The notes beneath the pieces are model-generated. The model did not search any database. It was not told the origin of the DNA and saw only the letters and a program-made list of their open reading frames with translations. DNA of 64,000 bases from Xanthomonas dyei (GTDB lineage Bacteria; Pseudomonadota; Gammaproteobacteria; Xanthomonadales; Xanthomonadaceae), in NCBI RefSeq assembly GCF_002939865.1, contig NZ_MDEE01000006.1, positions 81,885 to 145,884 on the forward strand, read 5' to 3'. Below are positions 26,684-34,357 of the stretch, in pieces (the stretch's first letter is position 1; every line of letters starts with the position of its first letter). The translations under genes were made by a program, and so were the position numbers.

Positions 26684-29041
26684 ATGACTTTTCAGCCCAG
26701 TCCGTCGGGACACCCGGGCCGTGACCAACGCTTGCTCGAGCAGGCGCACGACGCGTTTGTGCCCGCGCTGGTGCAGGTGTTTGCAGCTGCAGTCGCACAT
26801 TTCGATGATGTGCTGTTCGATCGCGCCGAATCCGCTGGCGCGTCACAGTTGCTGTTTCTCGATGGCATGCGCGAGCTGCGCCGCAAGCGCGAGGACGTGA
26901 CCACCCAATTCCGCCAACAGCTGGAAGATGGCTGGCAGGCGTTGTTGCTCGGCACGCCGTTGTCGGCCGAAGTGGTACTGGCCGGCGACATGGGCGCCGG
27001 CCCGCTCAGTCTGGTGCCCGAGCATGTCCTCGAATCGCGCTTGGCAGTGCGCAACCTTGCCACCGTGCTGCTGCGCGATTTCAAGCAGGTGCTGGCGCGT
27101 GTCGACCGCCGCCTGGGCTGGATTGCCGGTGGCCTGGAACTGGTGGCCGACACCAATCCGTTCGGTCCGGAACATCTGGGCGTGGCGATCCACGAAGCGT
27201 TCGCCACCTGCGATCTGGCGCCGGAAGTGCGCCTGGTGGTGATCAAGCTATGCGAGCGCGACCTGGCCGAACCGATCGGCAAGTTGTACGCGCGCCTGGA
27301 CGAAACCCTGGCCAAGGCTGGCGTGATGCCGGAGATTTCGCAGCCCAAGCGCCCGCCGCCGCGCATGCAGCCACGCGGGCAGACGCCCGAAGCGCGCACG
27401 CAGGCCGACGCTTATGGCGGCAATGCCGAGATGGGCGGCGACGATCAGAACGACCAATACGCGCCAGCCTGGGCCAATCGCTTCCTGGACCGCTGGGCGC
27501 ATAGTCGCGGCCGCATGCAGGCCGCGGCGCAACGCGGCGATGCCGATGGTGGCGGCGCTGGCGGCATGGAAGGCGAGGCCGATCATCCGGGTGGCAGCCA
27601 GGGCATGCTGCTGGATGCGCTGCATGAGCTGTTGCAGCAGACCCGTAGCGTGCGCGACAGCGCAGCCTCGGCCGCGTCGGTGGCGGTGGGCCAGCAACGC
27701 CCGCTGAGCCAGCGCGAAATGATGTCGGTGTTGTCGTTGTTGCAGGCCACGCCCAGCGCAACGCTGCAGGCGGCCATCGGCGACGACAACGAATCGCTTG
27801 CGCAGCGCCTGAAGAACGAAGTGCTCAACAGCGCCACGCGTCTGGGCGTGGACCCGGCCACCGCACGGCTGGATCCGATGGACGAGGATGCGATCGACCT
27901 GGTCGGCATGCTGTTCGACGTGATGCTGGACGAGCGCGATCTGGAAAACCGCTCGCGCGAGATGATCGGCCGGCTGGTGGTGCCCTTCGTCAAGGTGGCG
28001 CTGCTGGACCGCAAGATGTTCGTGCAGAAGACCCACCCGGCACGGCGCCTGCTCAACTCGCTGGCCGAGGCCTGCGAGGGCAATAACGGCGATAGCGCCG
28101 CCGAGCGCGTGCTGATGGGCAAGGTCGAAGAAATCGTCGACCGCCTGGTGGCCGAATTCAACGAGAATCTGGCGATCTTCCTGACCCTGGAAGAAGAGTT
28201 CCGCGATTTCCTGTCGCAGCACCGCCGCCGTGTGGAAATTGCCGAACGCCGCGCCACCGAAACCCAGCGCGGCCAGGAAAAACTGGAGCTGGCGCGTAAC
28301 CGCGCGCTGGCGGAGCTGGAGCAGCGCGTGCTGGCCGGTGCGCCGTTGCCCAAGGCAGTGGAAGACTTCCTGCGCCAGCCGTGGCTGCATCACCTGACCA
28401 TGGCGATCCTGCGCGACGGCGACGAAGGTCCCGGCACGGTCGAGGCATTGGCGCTAGCCGATGGCGTGCTGGAAGAACTGAGCGAGGCGCGCCGCCACAT
28501 CATCGGCAAGCCGTGGCTGCAGGTCTGGCAACCGGCGCTGCATCGCGTGTTCGCCAGCGTTGGCCTGCATGGCGACGCGGTGGTGGTAGCGATCACGGCA
28601 TTGCACGACACCTTGCAAGCCATCGCCGAGGCACGCCCGGAGCTGGAAAAAGCCTTGCCGGAACTGCCGCAGGTCAACCTGCCGCCGCCAGCGGCCGAAA
28701 GCGTCAGCGTGGTGTTGGGTGCCGAAGCGGTGGCGCAGAGCATCGACAGTGCCGACGCCGAACGGTTCCGTGCGATGGACATCGGCACCTGGCTGGATTT
28801 CGTCGACAAGGACGGCAAGGTGCAGGCTGGCAAGCTGTCGTGGGTCAGCCCGATCTCGCAGCGGCTGTTGTTCGTCAACCGCCGCGGTGTGCGTTTCTGC
28901 GTCGCCTCGCCGGAAGAATTGGCGGTGATGGTGCGGCTGGGTCGCCTGCGCGAACACATCAACGATGGCGCGTTCGACAGTGCGATGCAGGGCGTGATCG
29001 ACCGGCTGGATCCGCTGCACAACAGCGGCACGGTGCACTGA
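26684..29041 (+). CDS. DUF1631 domain protein
   Basis: 785 residues, cytoplasmic, no signal or membrane segment. DUF1631 covers most of the length: a helical N-terminal part (to ~230), a low-complexity linker rich in G, A, Q and D (~240-320), a long helical middle and a C-terminal small domain (GTWLDFVDKDGKVQAGKLSW, LLFVNRRGVRFCVASPEEL) whose beta pattern resembles PilZ-like domains. Some databases call the family 'thymidine phosphorylase', which nothing in the sequence supports. Start ATG has GGAG nearby; a TTG six bases earlier is less likely. A decayed copy lies upstream. Function unknown, possibly c-di-GMP-related by the C-terminal fold (inference). Confidence 0.88.
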   Translation: MTFQPSPSGHPGRDQRLLEQAHDAFVPALVQVFAAAVAHFDDVLFDRAESAGASQLLFLDGMRELRRKREDVTTQFRQQLEDGWQALLLGTPLSAEVVLAGDMGAGPLSLVPEHVLESRLAVRNLATVLLRDFKQVLARVDRRLGWIAGGLELVADTNPFGPEHLGVAIHEAFATCDLAPEVRLVVIKLCERDLAEPIGKLYARLDETLAKAGVMPEISQPKRPPPRMQPRGQTPEARTQADAYGGNAEMGGDDQNDQYAPAWANRFLDRWAHSRGRMQAAAQRGDADGGGAGGMEGEADHPGGSQGMLLDALHELLQQTRSVRDSAASAASVAVGQQRPLSQREMMSVLSLLQATPSATLQAAIGDDNESLAQRLKNEVLNSATRLGVDPATARLDPMDEDAIDLVGMLFDVMLDERDLENRSREMIGRLVVPFVKVALLDRKMFVQKTHPARRLLNSLAEACEGNNGDSAAERVLMGKVEEIVDRLVAEFNENLAIFLTLEEEFRDFLSQHRRRVEIAERRATETQRGQEKLELARNRALAELEQRVLAGAPLPKAVEDFLRQPWLHHLTMAILRDGDEGPGTVEALALADGVLEELSEARRHIIGKPWLQVWQPALHRVFASVGLHGDAVVVAITALHDTLQAIAEARPELEKALPELPQVNLPPPAAESVSVVLGAEAVAQSIDSADAERFRAMDIGTWLDFVDKDGKVQAGKLSWVSPISQRLLFVNRRGVRFCVASPEELAVMVRLGRLREHINDGAFDSAMQGVIDRLDPLHNSGTVH

Positions 29042-29368
29042 GCGATTGCATGGACTGCGCGGCGATTTCGCTGCGCCGCGGAGGCCGTGTCGCTGTCTTC
29101 GGCGAGCGTGCGTTCGAGAGTGGATATGCGTCGCTGGCGCGGCCATCGCGAGGGTCTTGCCGGGTCGGCGTTCGGACTCCTAGAGCCGTTGGGCTCCTGC
29201 GGCAGACGCCGGATGTTTGCGGCGTCGTGGCGGTTCGGATGGCCAGGCGACTCTTTCGAAGTGACTCATCGGCAGGCGCGGAATCATTGCAGCAGCAAAC
29301 GCGACGTGTGCTGCCTTATCGCGCAATACCTAAGCGCTGAATTTGCGATCGGATTGCGCAACACGCTT
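29042..29368. other. Intergenic gap after the DUF1631 gene
   Basis: About 330 bases between the DUF1631 stop and the repeat copy at 29369. No coding frame, clear terminator or RNA gene was recognised. Confidence 0.4.
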
Positions 29369-29518
29369 AGAACGGCGAACAAAACGTAGCGAGCAGTCGC
29401 CAGGTGGGTGCGGACGGTGCGGAGGAACCGGGGTGCACGCGTGGTACATGCCGCACCGAGCACCGAGCACCGGCCGCGTCCGTTTGGCGGTGAGTACAGT
29501 CCTTTTGTCGGCCGCTCT
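29369..29518 (+). repeat. Dispersed ~145-bp repeat, copy A (TIR family 1)
   Basis: Ends are AGAACGGCGAACAAAACG and, inverted, AGAGCGGCCGACAAAAGG: imperfect terminal inverted repeats matching at about 14 of 18 positions. Inside are the family blocks GTAGCGAGCAGTCGCCAGG, ACATGCCGCACCGAGCACC and CGGCCGCG. It contains a small extra tandem CGAGCACCGAGCACC. It lies between the convergent DUF1631 and hydrolase genes, 74 bases from the hydrolase stop. Confidence 0.75.
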
Positions 29519-29592
29519 TAACCGATGCAGTTGCCTTGATCCTCGCACTCCGGCAGCCACGCCTGGGATGACCGCATCCCGGAGCGCAGTCT

Positions 29593-30456
29593 TCAGCCCG
29601 ATGCCGGGCCAATGAACTCCAACGCCCGCGCGATCACCGAGGCGTGATCGACCATACGGTTATGGCCCAGTCCTTCGGTACTGAACAGCTGTGCGCCTGG
29701 CCACAGTGCGGCAAAACGCGCGCCTTCTTCCCACGGCGTCTCGCGGTCGCGGCGGTCGTGGATGATCAGCGCCGGGCGATCGAAGTGCGGCAGGTACGCG
29801 GTGGCATCGAAGTCGGCAAAACGCTTGCCGGTAATCTGGATCAGCCAGTTTTCGAACGGTACGAATGCGCCGGGTGCGATACCGAACGCGCGGAACTGAC
29901 GTTGCGCGCTGGCGGCCGGCGCCAGCAGCGGGGCGATCAACACATAACGGGACGGACGCCATGCCGGGGCGTCGGCAAACACCACCGATGCCGCCCCCAG
30001 CGAGTGGCCGATGAACACCGCAGGGCGGCCGAAGCGCTCGCCGATCTGGCGCAGCATCTTCACGAAATGCGGCATGTTGCTGATCTTGCCGCTGCTCAGG
30101 CCATGTGCCGCCTGATCGAACGCGAGCACTGCATAGCCACGTGCGCGCAGCTGCGGTACCCAGGCCGCAAAGCGCAGGCCGTAGCTGGCCCAGCCATGCG
30201 ACAGCAGCACATACGGCTGCTGCGCGGGGTCGCCCCATTGATAGACGGCGATGTCGATGCCGTCGATGCGCAGGGTTTGCTGCTGCACATCGGTCAGCGT
30301 TGCGGCGATAGCGGCGGCCTGCCGGCGCCCGGCCGCACCCGGGGTGACGAAACGGCGCGCCAGAGAGCGGCCAGTCGGGCCGGGGGCCAGCCGGCTGATG
30401 CCGCTCATCAGACCGCGGAGCAGCCGCGCACGCAATTTGGCGATGGACGAGCTCAT
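29593..30456 (-). CDS. Alpha/beta hydrolase
   Basis: 287 residues from the ATG after an AAGGA-like site; upstream residues in frame belong to the operator region. Hydrolase landmarks: SHGWASYGLRF (oxyanion loop), nucleophile serine in GHSLGA, acid in HDRRDRETPW and histidine in GLGHNRM. It may carry an amphipathic N-terminus (RARLLRGLMSGISRLAPG) associating with membranes. It is divergent from a TetR regulator with two palindromes between them, so regulation by that repressor is likely. The substrate is unknown; related enzymes act on lipids or esters. Confidence 0.85.
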   Translation of the reverse strand: MSSSIAKLRARLLRGLMSGISRLAPGPTGRSLARRFVTPGAAGRRQAAAIAATLTDVQQQTLRIDGIDIAVYQWGDPAQQPYVLLSHGWASYGLRFAAWVPQLRARGYAVLAFDQAAHGLSSGKISNMPHFVKMLRQIGERFGRPAVFIGHSLGAASVVFADAPAWRPSRYVLIAPLLAPAASAQRQFRAFGIAPGAFVPFENWLIQITGKRFADFDATAYLPHFDRPALIIHDRRDRETPWEEGARFAALWPGAQLFSTEGLGHNRMVDHASVIARALEFIGPASG

Positions 30457-30490
30457 GGGGGAGTCCTTGTGGGGTGAGGGCACGTCGCAT

Positions 30491-30509
30491 ATCTTGTCGG
30501 TGACAAGAT
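30491..30509. promoter_or_regulatory. TetR operator palindrome 1
   Basis: Perfect palindrome ATCTTGTC-GGT-GACAAGAT in the 131-base gap between the divergent hydrolase and TetR genes, 35 bases from the hydrolase start. The 19-bp size is standard for a TetR dimer site. Confidence 0.75.
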
Positions 30510-30531
30510 GCGCCACAAGTTTGCCGATTCA

Positions 30532-30550
30532 ATCTTGTCAGCGTCAAGAT
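30532..30550. promoter_or_regulatory. TetR operator palindrome 2
   Basis: ATCTTGTC-AGC-GTCAAGAT: the same sequence with one arm altered (outer ATCTTG/CAAGAT conserved). Its centre is 41 bases, about four helical turns, from palindrome 1, so both sites face the same side of the helix. Confidence 0.7.
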
Positions 30551-30587
30551 GATCTGCTCCACTGAGCTCCCGATAAACGAAGCCGCC

Positions 30588-31187
30588 ATGTCGCGATCAG
30601 ACGTTCCTGCTGGCTATCACCACGGCGATCTGCCGGCCGCATTGCGTCGCGCTGGCTGGGAGCTGGTCGGCGAATCGGGCGTGCGTGGGCTGACCTTGCG
30701 CGAATGCGCGCGCCGCGCCGGGGTCTCGCATGCCGCACCCGCGCACCACTTCGGCTCGCTGGACGGGTTGGTGGCGGAACTGGCGGCCGATGGTTACGAA
30801 CGCATGCTTGCGCGCATCCACGCAACCCAACAGGAACTTGCCAACCCGTTGCTGGGCTGCGGACTGGGCTACCTGCGATTTGCCATCGACTATCCGCAGC
30901 AGTTCCGGCTGATGTTGGGTCTGGACCTGCGTTCGCGCCGCCTGCCACGGTTGCTGCAGGCCAGCGAGGCGGCCATGGCCTGCCTGCGCGATACGGTGCG
31001 CGCGCAGTGGATTGCCCGTCACGGCAGCGCTCCAGGTGCCGAGCTGCTGGAACAACGCACCCTGCTGGCGTGGAGCGCCGTGCATGGCTATGCGTCGCTG
31101 GCGATCGACCGCAAGCACGACGCCTTGCGCGCGTTTGCGCCGGAACTGGTGTTCGCCCCGTTGCTGCACGCGGTGCTTGAACCCTGA
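30588..31187 (+). CDS. TetR/AcrR family transcriptional regulator
   Basis: 199 residues. Helix-turn-helix in the N-terminus: YHHGDLPAALRRAGWELVGE, then LTLRECARRAGVSHAAPAHHF, a pattern shared with TetR regulators of the GTAG/YhhGD-like group that begin YHHGDL. The remaining ~140 residues form a helical ligand domain with no known inducer. Divergent from the alpha/beta hydrolase and probably autoregulated through the two palindromes at 30491-30550. Confidence 0.9.
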   Translation: MSRSDVPAGYHHGDLPAALRRAGWELVGESGVRGLTLRECARRAGVSHAAPAHHFGSLDGLVAELAADGYERMLARIHATQQELANPLLGCGLGYLRFAIDYPQQFRLMLGLDLRSRRLPRLLQASEAAMACLRDTVRAQWIARHGSAPGAELLEQRTLLAWSAVHGYASLAIDRKHDALRAFAPELVFAPLLHAVLEP

Positions 31188-31319
31188 GGCGCGATCTGTG
31201 GGGAAAGCGCGGTGCGGGCTGACGTGCGACCTGACCGACAGCCAGCGCGGCACATGTGCCAGGCGCCGCGGCCACGCTCTGCTAGCATCGCCGCACTGAG
31301 CGCGAGACCGGAGCAACCC

Positions 31320-32411
31320 ATGGCTGTGCAGGTGCTGGTGCTGAAAGAACAGGCGGCGGGCGAACGCCGGGTGGCGGCAACGCCGGAAACGGTCAAGAAG
31401 CTGGTCGCGCTTGGGGCCCATGTGTGGATCGAGCCGGCTGCCGGCCGCGCCAGCAGCATGGACGATGCGGCGTATCTGCAGGCCGGTGCGCAACTTGCCC
31501 ATGCACAGACACTCGATCAGGCCGACATGCTGCTCTGCGTGCAGGCGCCGCCGGCCGATGTCCTGCTGCACTGCAAGCCGCAGACGGTGGTGATCGGCAT
31601 GCTCGCACCCGATGCCGACCCGGCGCGCGCGCAGGCATTTGCCACGCGCGAGCTGGTTGCGTTTCCGCTGGAGCGCCTGCCGCGGACCACGCGCGCGCAA
31701 TCGATGGACGTGCTGAGTTCGCAGGCCGGCATGGCCGGCTACAAGGCCGTGTTACTGGCCGCGCAACTGGCGCCGCGGTTCTTCCCGATGCTCACCACCG
31801 CCGCCGGCACCATGCGCCCTTGCAAGGTGGTGGTGATCGGTGCAGGCGTGGCCGGCTTGCAAGCGATCGCCACGGCCAAACGGCTGGGTGCGCAGGTGGA
31901 AGGCTTCGACGTGCGCCCGGAAACCCGCGAACAGATCGCGTCCTTAGGCGCGCGCTTTCTGGATCTGGGCGTCAGCGCTGCCGGCGAAGGCGGCTATGCG
32001 CGCCAACTCACCGACGACGAACGCGCCGAGCAGCAGCGCCGCCTGGCCGAGCATCTCAAAGGCGTGGATGTGGTGGTCTGCACCGCGGCCGTGCCTGGGC
32101 GGCCGGCGCCAAAGATCGTGACCACGCAGATGGTGCAGGGCATGCGCGCCGGCAGCGTGATCGTGGATCTGGCGGCGGAAACCGGCGGCAATTGCGCGGC
32201 CACGCGTCCGGGCGAAACCGTTGAGCTCGATGGCGTGGTGGTCGCCGGGCCGCTCAATCTGGCAAGCCAGGGCGCCGTGCATGCCAGCGAGATGTTTGCG
32301 CGCAACGTCTACGCGTTCGCCGCGTTGTTGATCAGCGACGGTGCGCTGTCATTCGACTGGGACGATGAGTTGCTCGCGAAGACGCGTTGGTCGGCGACAG
32401 CGGCGACGTAA
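31320..32411 (+). CDS. pntAA: NAD(P) transhydrogenase subunit alpha, part 1 (NAD-binding)
   Basis: 363 residues, domain I of the proton-translocating transhydrogenase, which binds NAD(H) on the cytoplasmic face. Signatures: LKEQAAGERRVAATPETV at the N-terminus, LSSQAGMAGYKAVL, the Rossmann motif VIGAGVAGLQAIATAKRLGA and VIVDLAAETGGN. The membrane-spanning part of the alpha chain is absent here and encoded separately at 34052 (pntAB), as in three-subunit enzymes. GGAG precedes the ATG. Unusually, a three-gene operon on the other strand separates it from pntAB-pntB. Confidence 0.93.
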   Translation: MAVQVLVLKEQAAGERRVAATPETVKKLVALGAHVWIEPAAGRASSMDDAAYLQAGAQLAHAQTLDQADMLLCVQAPPADVLLHCKPQTVVIGMLAPDADPARAQAFATRELVAFPLERLPRTTRAQSMDVLSSQAGMAGYKAVLLAAQLAPRFFPMLTTAAGTMRPCKVVVIGAGVAGLQAIATAKRLGAQVEGFDVRPETREQIASLGARFLDLGVSAAGEGGYARQLTDDERAEQQRRLAEHLKGVDVVVCTAAVPGRPAPKIVTTQMVQGMRAGSVIVDLAAETGGNCAATRPGETVELDGVVVAGPLNLASQGAVHASEMFARNVYAFAALLISDGALSFDWDDELLAKTRWSATAAT

Positions 32412-32530
32412 CGCGCCGTCTGTCTGCAACGCACGCGGCGACTTTCGAAGACCCGCTGGCGCGCGCTGGTGTCTGAACTCTGAAGGTGTGATCGCACGCC
32501 GGAGCATCCGGGCAGCCAGTGCGGCCGCGT

Positions 32531-33028
32531 TCAATCGTCCGTTGGCGGGTGGTCGCGTAACCAGGCGCTGCGTTCGGCCGGGCTCATCTTCTGCCAGCGT
32601 TGTTGCAGCTCATTGCGCTGTTGCGGGTTGAGCGCGCGCATGCGGTCGAACAAGGCCTTGGCTTCGCGGCGCTGGTCCGGGCTCATGTTGCGGAAGCGGT
32701 CCATGCCAGCCTTGGCCTGCTTGCGCTGTTCGGGGGTCATGTCCAGCCAGCGACTGGCATGCCGGTACATGCGCGGACGTTCTTCGGGCACATCGTTCCA
32801 GCGCTCGCGCAGCGCATCGATCAGCACCTGGCGCTGCTGCTGGGTCAGCTTGTCCCACTCCGGCATCGGTGTTTCGTTGCGTGGGCCCGGGCCATGAGGG
32901 CCGGGTCCGTCCATCGGCGGTGGCCCTGGCGGGCCCGGCGGGCGGTCCTGGGCCAACAGCGACGCGCACGGCCCGGCGCAGAGCAGCAGGGTCAACAGCA
33001 GGCGGGTGGTGCGGGTCATCGTGCTCAT
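32531..33028 (-). CDS. Exported DUF3106-type protein
   Basis: 165 residues. The ATG overlaps the previous gene's stop (ATGA). A Sec signal (TRTTRLLLTLLLCAGPCASLLAQ) is followed by a proline/glycine-rich stretch (RPPGPPGPPPMDGPGPHGPGP) and then repeated helical segments with W/L-T-x-x-Q-R and MSPDQRRE, MSPAERSAW patterns of DUF3106. Likely periplasmic. It is the third gene of an operon starting with an ECF-like sigma factor, so it may be a downstream effector or stress sensor; in this family the role is not known. Confidence 0.8.
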   Translation of the reverse strand: MSTMTRTTRLLLTLLLCAGPCASLLAQDRPPGPPGPPPMDGPGPHGPGPRNETPMPEWDKLTQQQRQVLIDALRERWNDVPEERPRMYRHASRWLDMTPEQRKQAKAGMDRFRNMSPDQRREAKALFDRMRALNPQQRNELQQRWQKMSPAERSAWLRDHPPTDD

Positions 33029-33378
33029 TCCATGGCCAAAGCGGTGTCGGACCCGAGCCAGACATACAGGTCGGGGTTCTGGGTCAGCAGGTCGTCGGTA
33101 TCGGTGCTGGCGGCATTGCCGGCGGTGGCCACGGACTGGGTCGGGGCCACGCCTGCGGACGCGCTGTCGCCCGGTCGCAATTGCAGGCCGATACCGATGG
33201 CCAGCAGCCCGGAGCAGGCGGTGGCCAGCAACCAATAACCGCGGCGTGGACGCGCCGCCGACGCGTGGCGGGCCTGGCGCAGGCGTGCCAGGGTCTGCGG
33301 CGGCAGACTGGTGAGCGCTGCGGCGTGCAGTTGGCGCAGTTGCGCATCGAACTGGGCCGGATCGTGGGAGCGGTTCAC
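33025..33378 (-). CDS. Single-pass membrane protein, putative anti-sigma factor
   Basis: 117 residues starting at a GTG that overlaps the sigma gene stop (GTGA). An N-terminal cytoplasmic helical part (~45 residues) is followed by one TM helix (YWLLATACSGLLAIGIGL) and an acidic periplasmic tail ending DPDLYVWLGSDTALAME-like. Position and topology fit an anti-sigma partner of the sigma factor encoded upstream, but no zinc-binding (ZAS) motif is visible, so this is inference. Confidence 0.7.
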   Translation of the reverse strand: MNRSHDPAQFDAQLRQLHAAALTSLPPQTLARLRQARHASAARPRRGYWLLATACSGLLAIGIGLQLRPGDSASAGVAPTQSVATAGNAASTDTDDLLTQNPDLYVWLGSDTALAME

Positions 33379-33932
33379 AGGAAATCCTCGAACTGTTTTT
33401 GTAACGCGTCGCGCGCGCGCGACAGGTGAGTTTTGACCGAGCCTTCGGAGCAGCCCATCGCCTTGGCGGTGGTGGCCACGTCCAGGTCTTCCAGCACACG
33501 CAGCGTGAATGCCTCGCGCTGGCGTGCCGGCAGGTTGCGTAGCGCCTGGACCAGCCGCTGGTAAGCCTGCTGATGTTGCTGCGCGCCGACCGGGCCGATG
33601 CCGGGGTCGGCCCACTCGATCGGGCCTTCGTCATCGGCGCGCTCGGCCGGTGCCCAGAATTTCAGCCGGAACGTGCGGCGGCGCTGCAGGTCGATGATGC
33701 GGCTGCGCAGGATGCTCCAAAACAACGGCGTCCATTCCTCGGCCGGTCGCTCGCGGTAGCCGAGCAGCTTGACCATGGCGTCCTGCACGGCATCCAGCGC
33801 GTCTTCGCGGTGACGCAGACCGGCCTCGGCAAAACGGAACGCGCGCGGACCGATGCCGGCCAGAAAGGCGTCCAGCGACACCGGGACGGCGGCGGCCGTT
33901 GCAGAAGGCTGCGGATCGAAAGAGGTTCCCAC
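33375..33932 (-). CDS. ECF-type RNA polymerase sigma factor
   Basis: 185 residues from a GTG (MGTSFDPQ); a TTG 13 codons upstream is possible and the start is uncertain. Region 2 appears as HREDALDAVQDAMVKLLGY with FWSILRSRIIDLQRRRTF, and region 4 as LPARQREAFTLRVLEDLDVATTAKAMGCSEGSVKTHLSRA split by the usual turn. This two-region layout is that of ECF sigma factors. First gene of the operon sigma / membrane protein / DUF3106 inserted between pntAA and pntAB on the opposite strand. Target promoters are unknown. Confidence 0.88.
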   Translation of the reverse strand: MGTSFDPQPSATAAAVPVSLDAFLAGIGPRAFRFAEAGLRHREDALDAVQDAMVKLLGYRERPAEEWTPLFWSILRSRIIDLQRRRTFRLKFWAPAERADDEGPIEWADPGIGPVGAQQHQQAYQRLVQALRNLPARQREAFTLRVLEDLDVATTAKAMGCSEGSVKTHLSRARDALQKQFEDFL

Positions 33933-34051
33933 CAGCACAGCGTAGCTTCCGCGAAGACGATACGACGTCAACGGCCCAGCGCCGATTCGGTTGACATGCC
34001 CGATGCGTGGGTATGATCGGCGGGCCGCACCGGCCAGTGGAGCGAAAGACG

Positions 34052-34357
34052 ATGAGCGACGGGTTCGTAGCGCTGTACATCTTCATGCTGGCGGCCATCG
34101 CTGGCCACGTGATCATCTCGCGGGTGCCGGTGATCCTGCATACCCCGCTGATGTCCGGCTCCAACTTCATCCATGGCATCGTGCTGATCGGTGCGATGGT
34201 GGTGCTTGGGCATGCCGATACCACGCTGGAAAAAGCGCTGGGGTTCGTCGCGGTGGTGCTGGGCGCGGGCAATGCGGCCGGGGGTTACGTGGTGACCGAG
34301 CGGATGCTGGACATGTTCAAGTCGAGTAAGAAGCCGCCCAGCGGGGATGCGACATGA
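34052..34357 (+). CDS. pntAB: NAD(P) transhydrogenase subunit alpha, part 2 (membrane)
   Basis: 101 residues with three TM helices (FVALYIFMLAAIAGHVII; FIHGIVLIGAMVVLG; ALGFVAVVLGAGNAAGGYVV), the membrane part of the split alpha subunit. The conserved THRMLDMF-like segment appears as TERMLDMFK at the end. It overlaps pntB by four bases (ATGA). Upstream, on the opposite strand, is the sigma factor gene; pntAA is 1.6 kb away. Confidence 0.92.
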   Translation: MSDGFVALYIFMLAAIAGHVIISRVPVILHTPLMSGSNFIHGIVLIGAMVVLGHADTTLEKALGFVAVVLGAGNAAGGYVVTERMLDMFKSSKKPPSGDAT

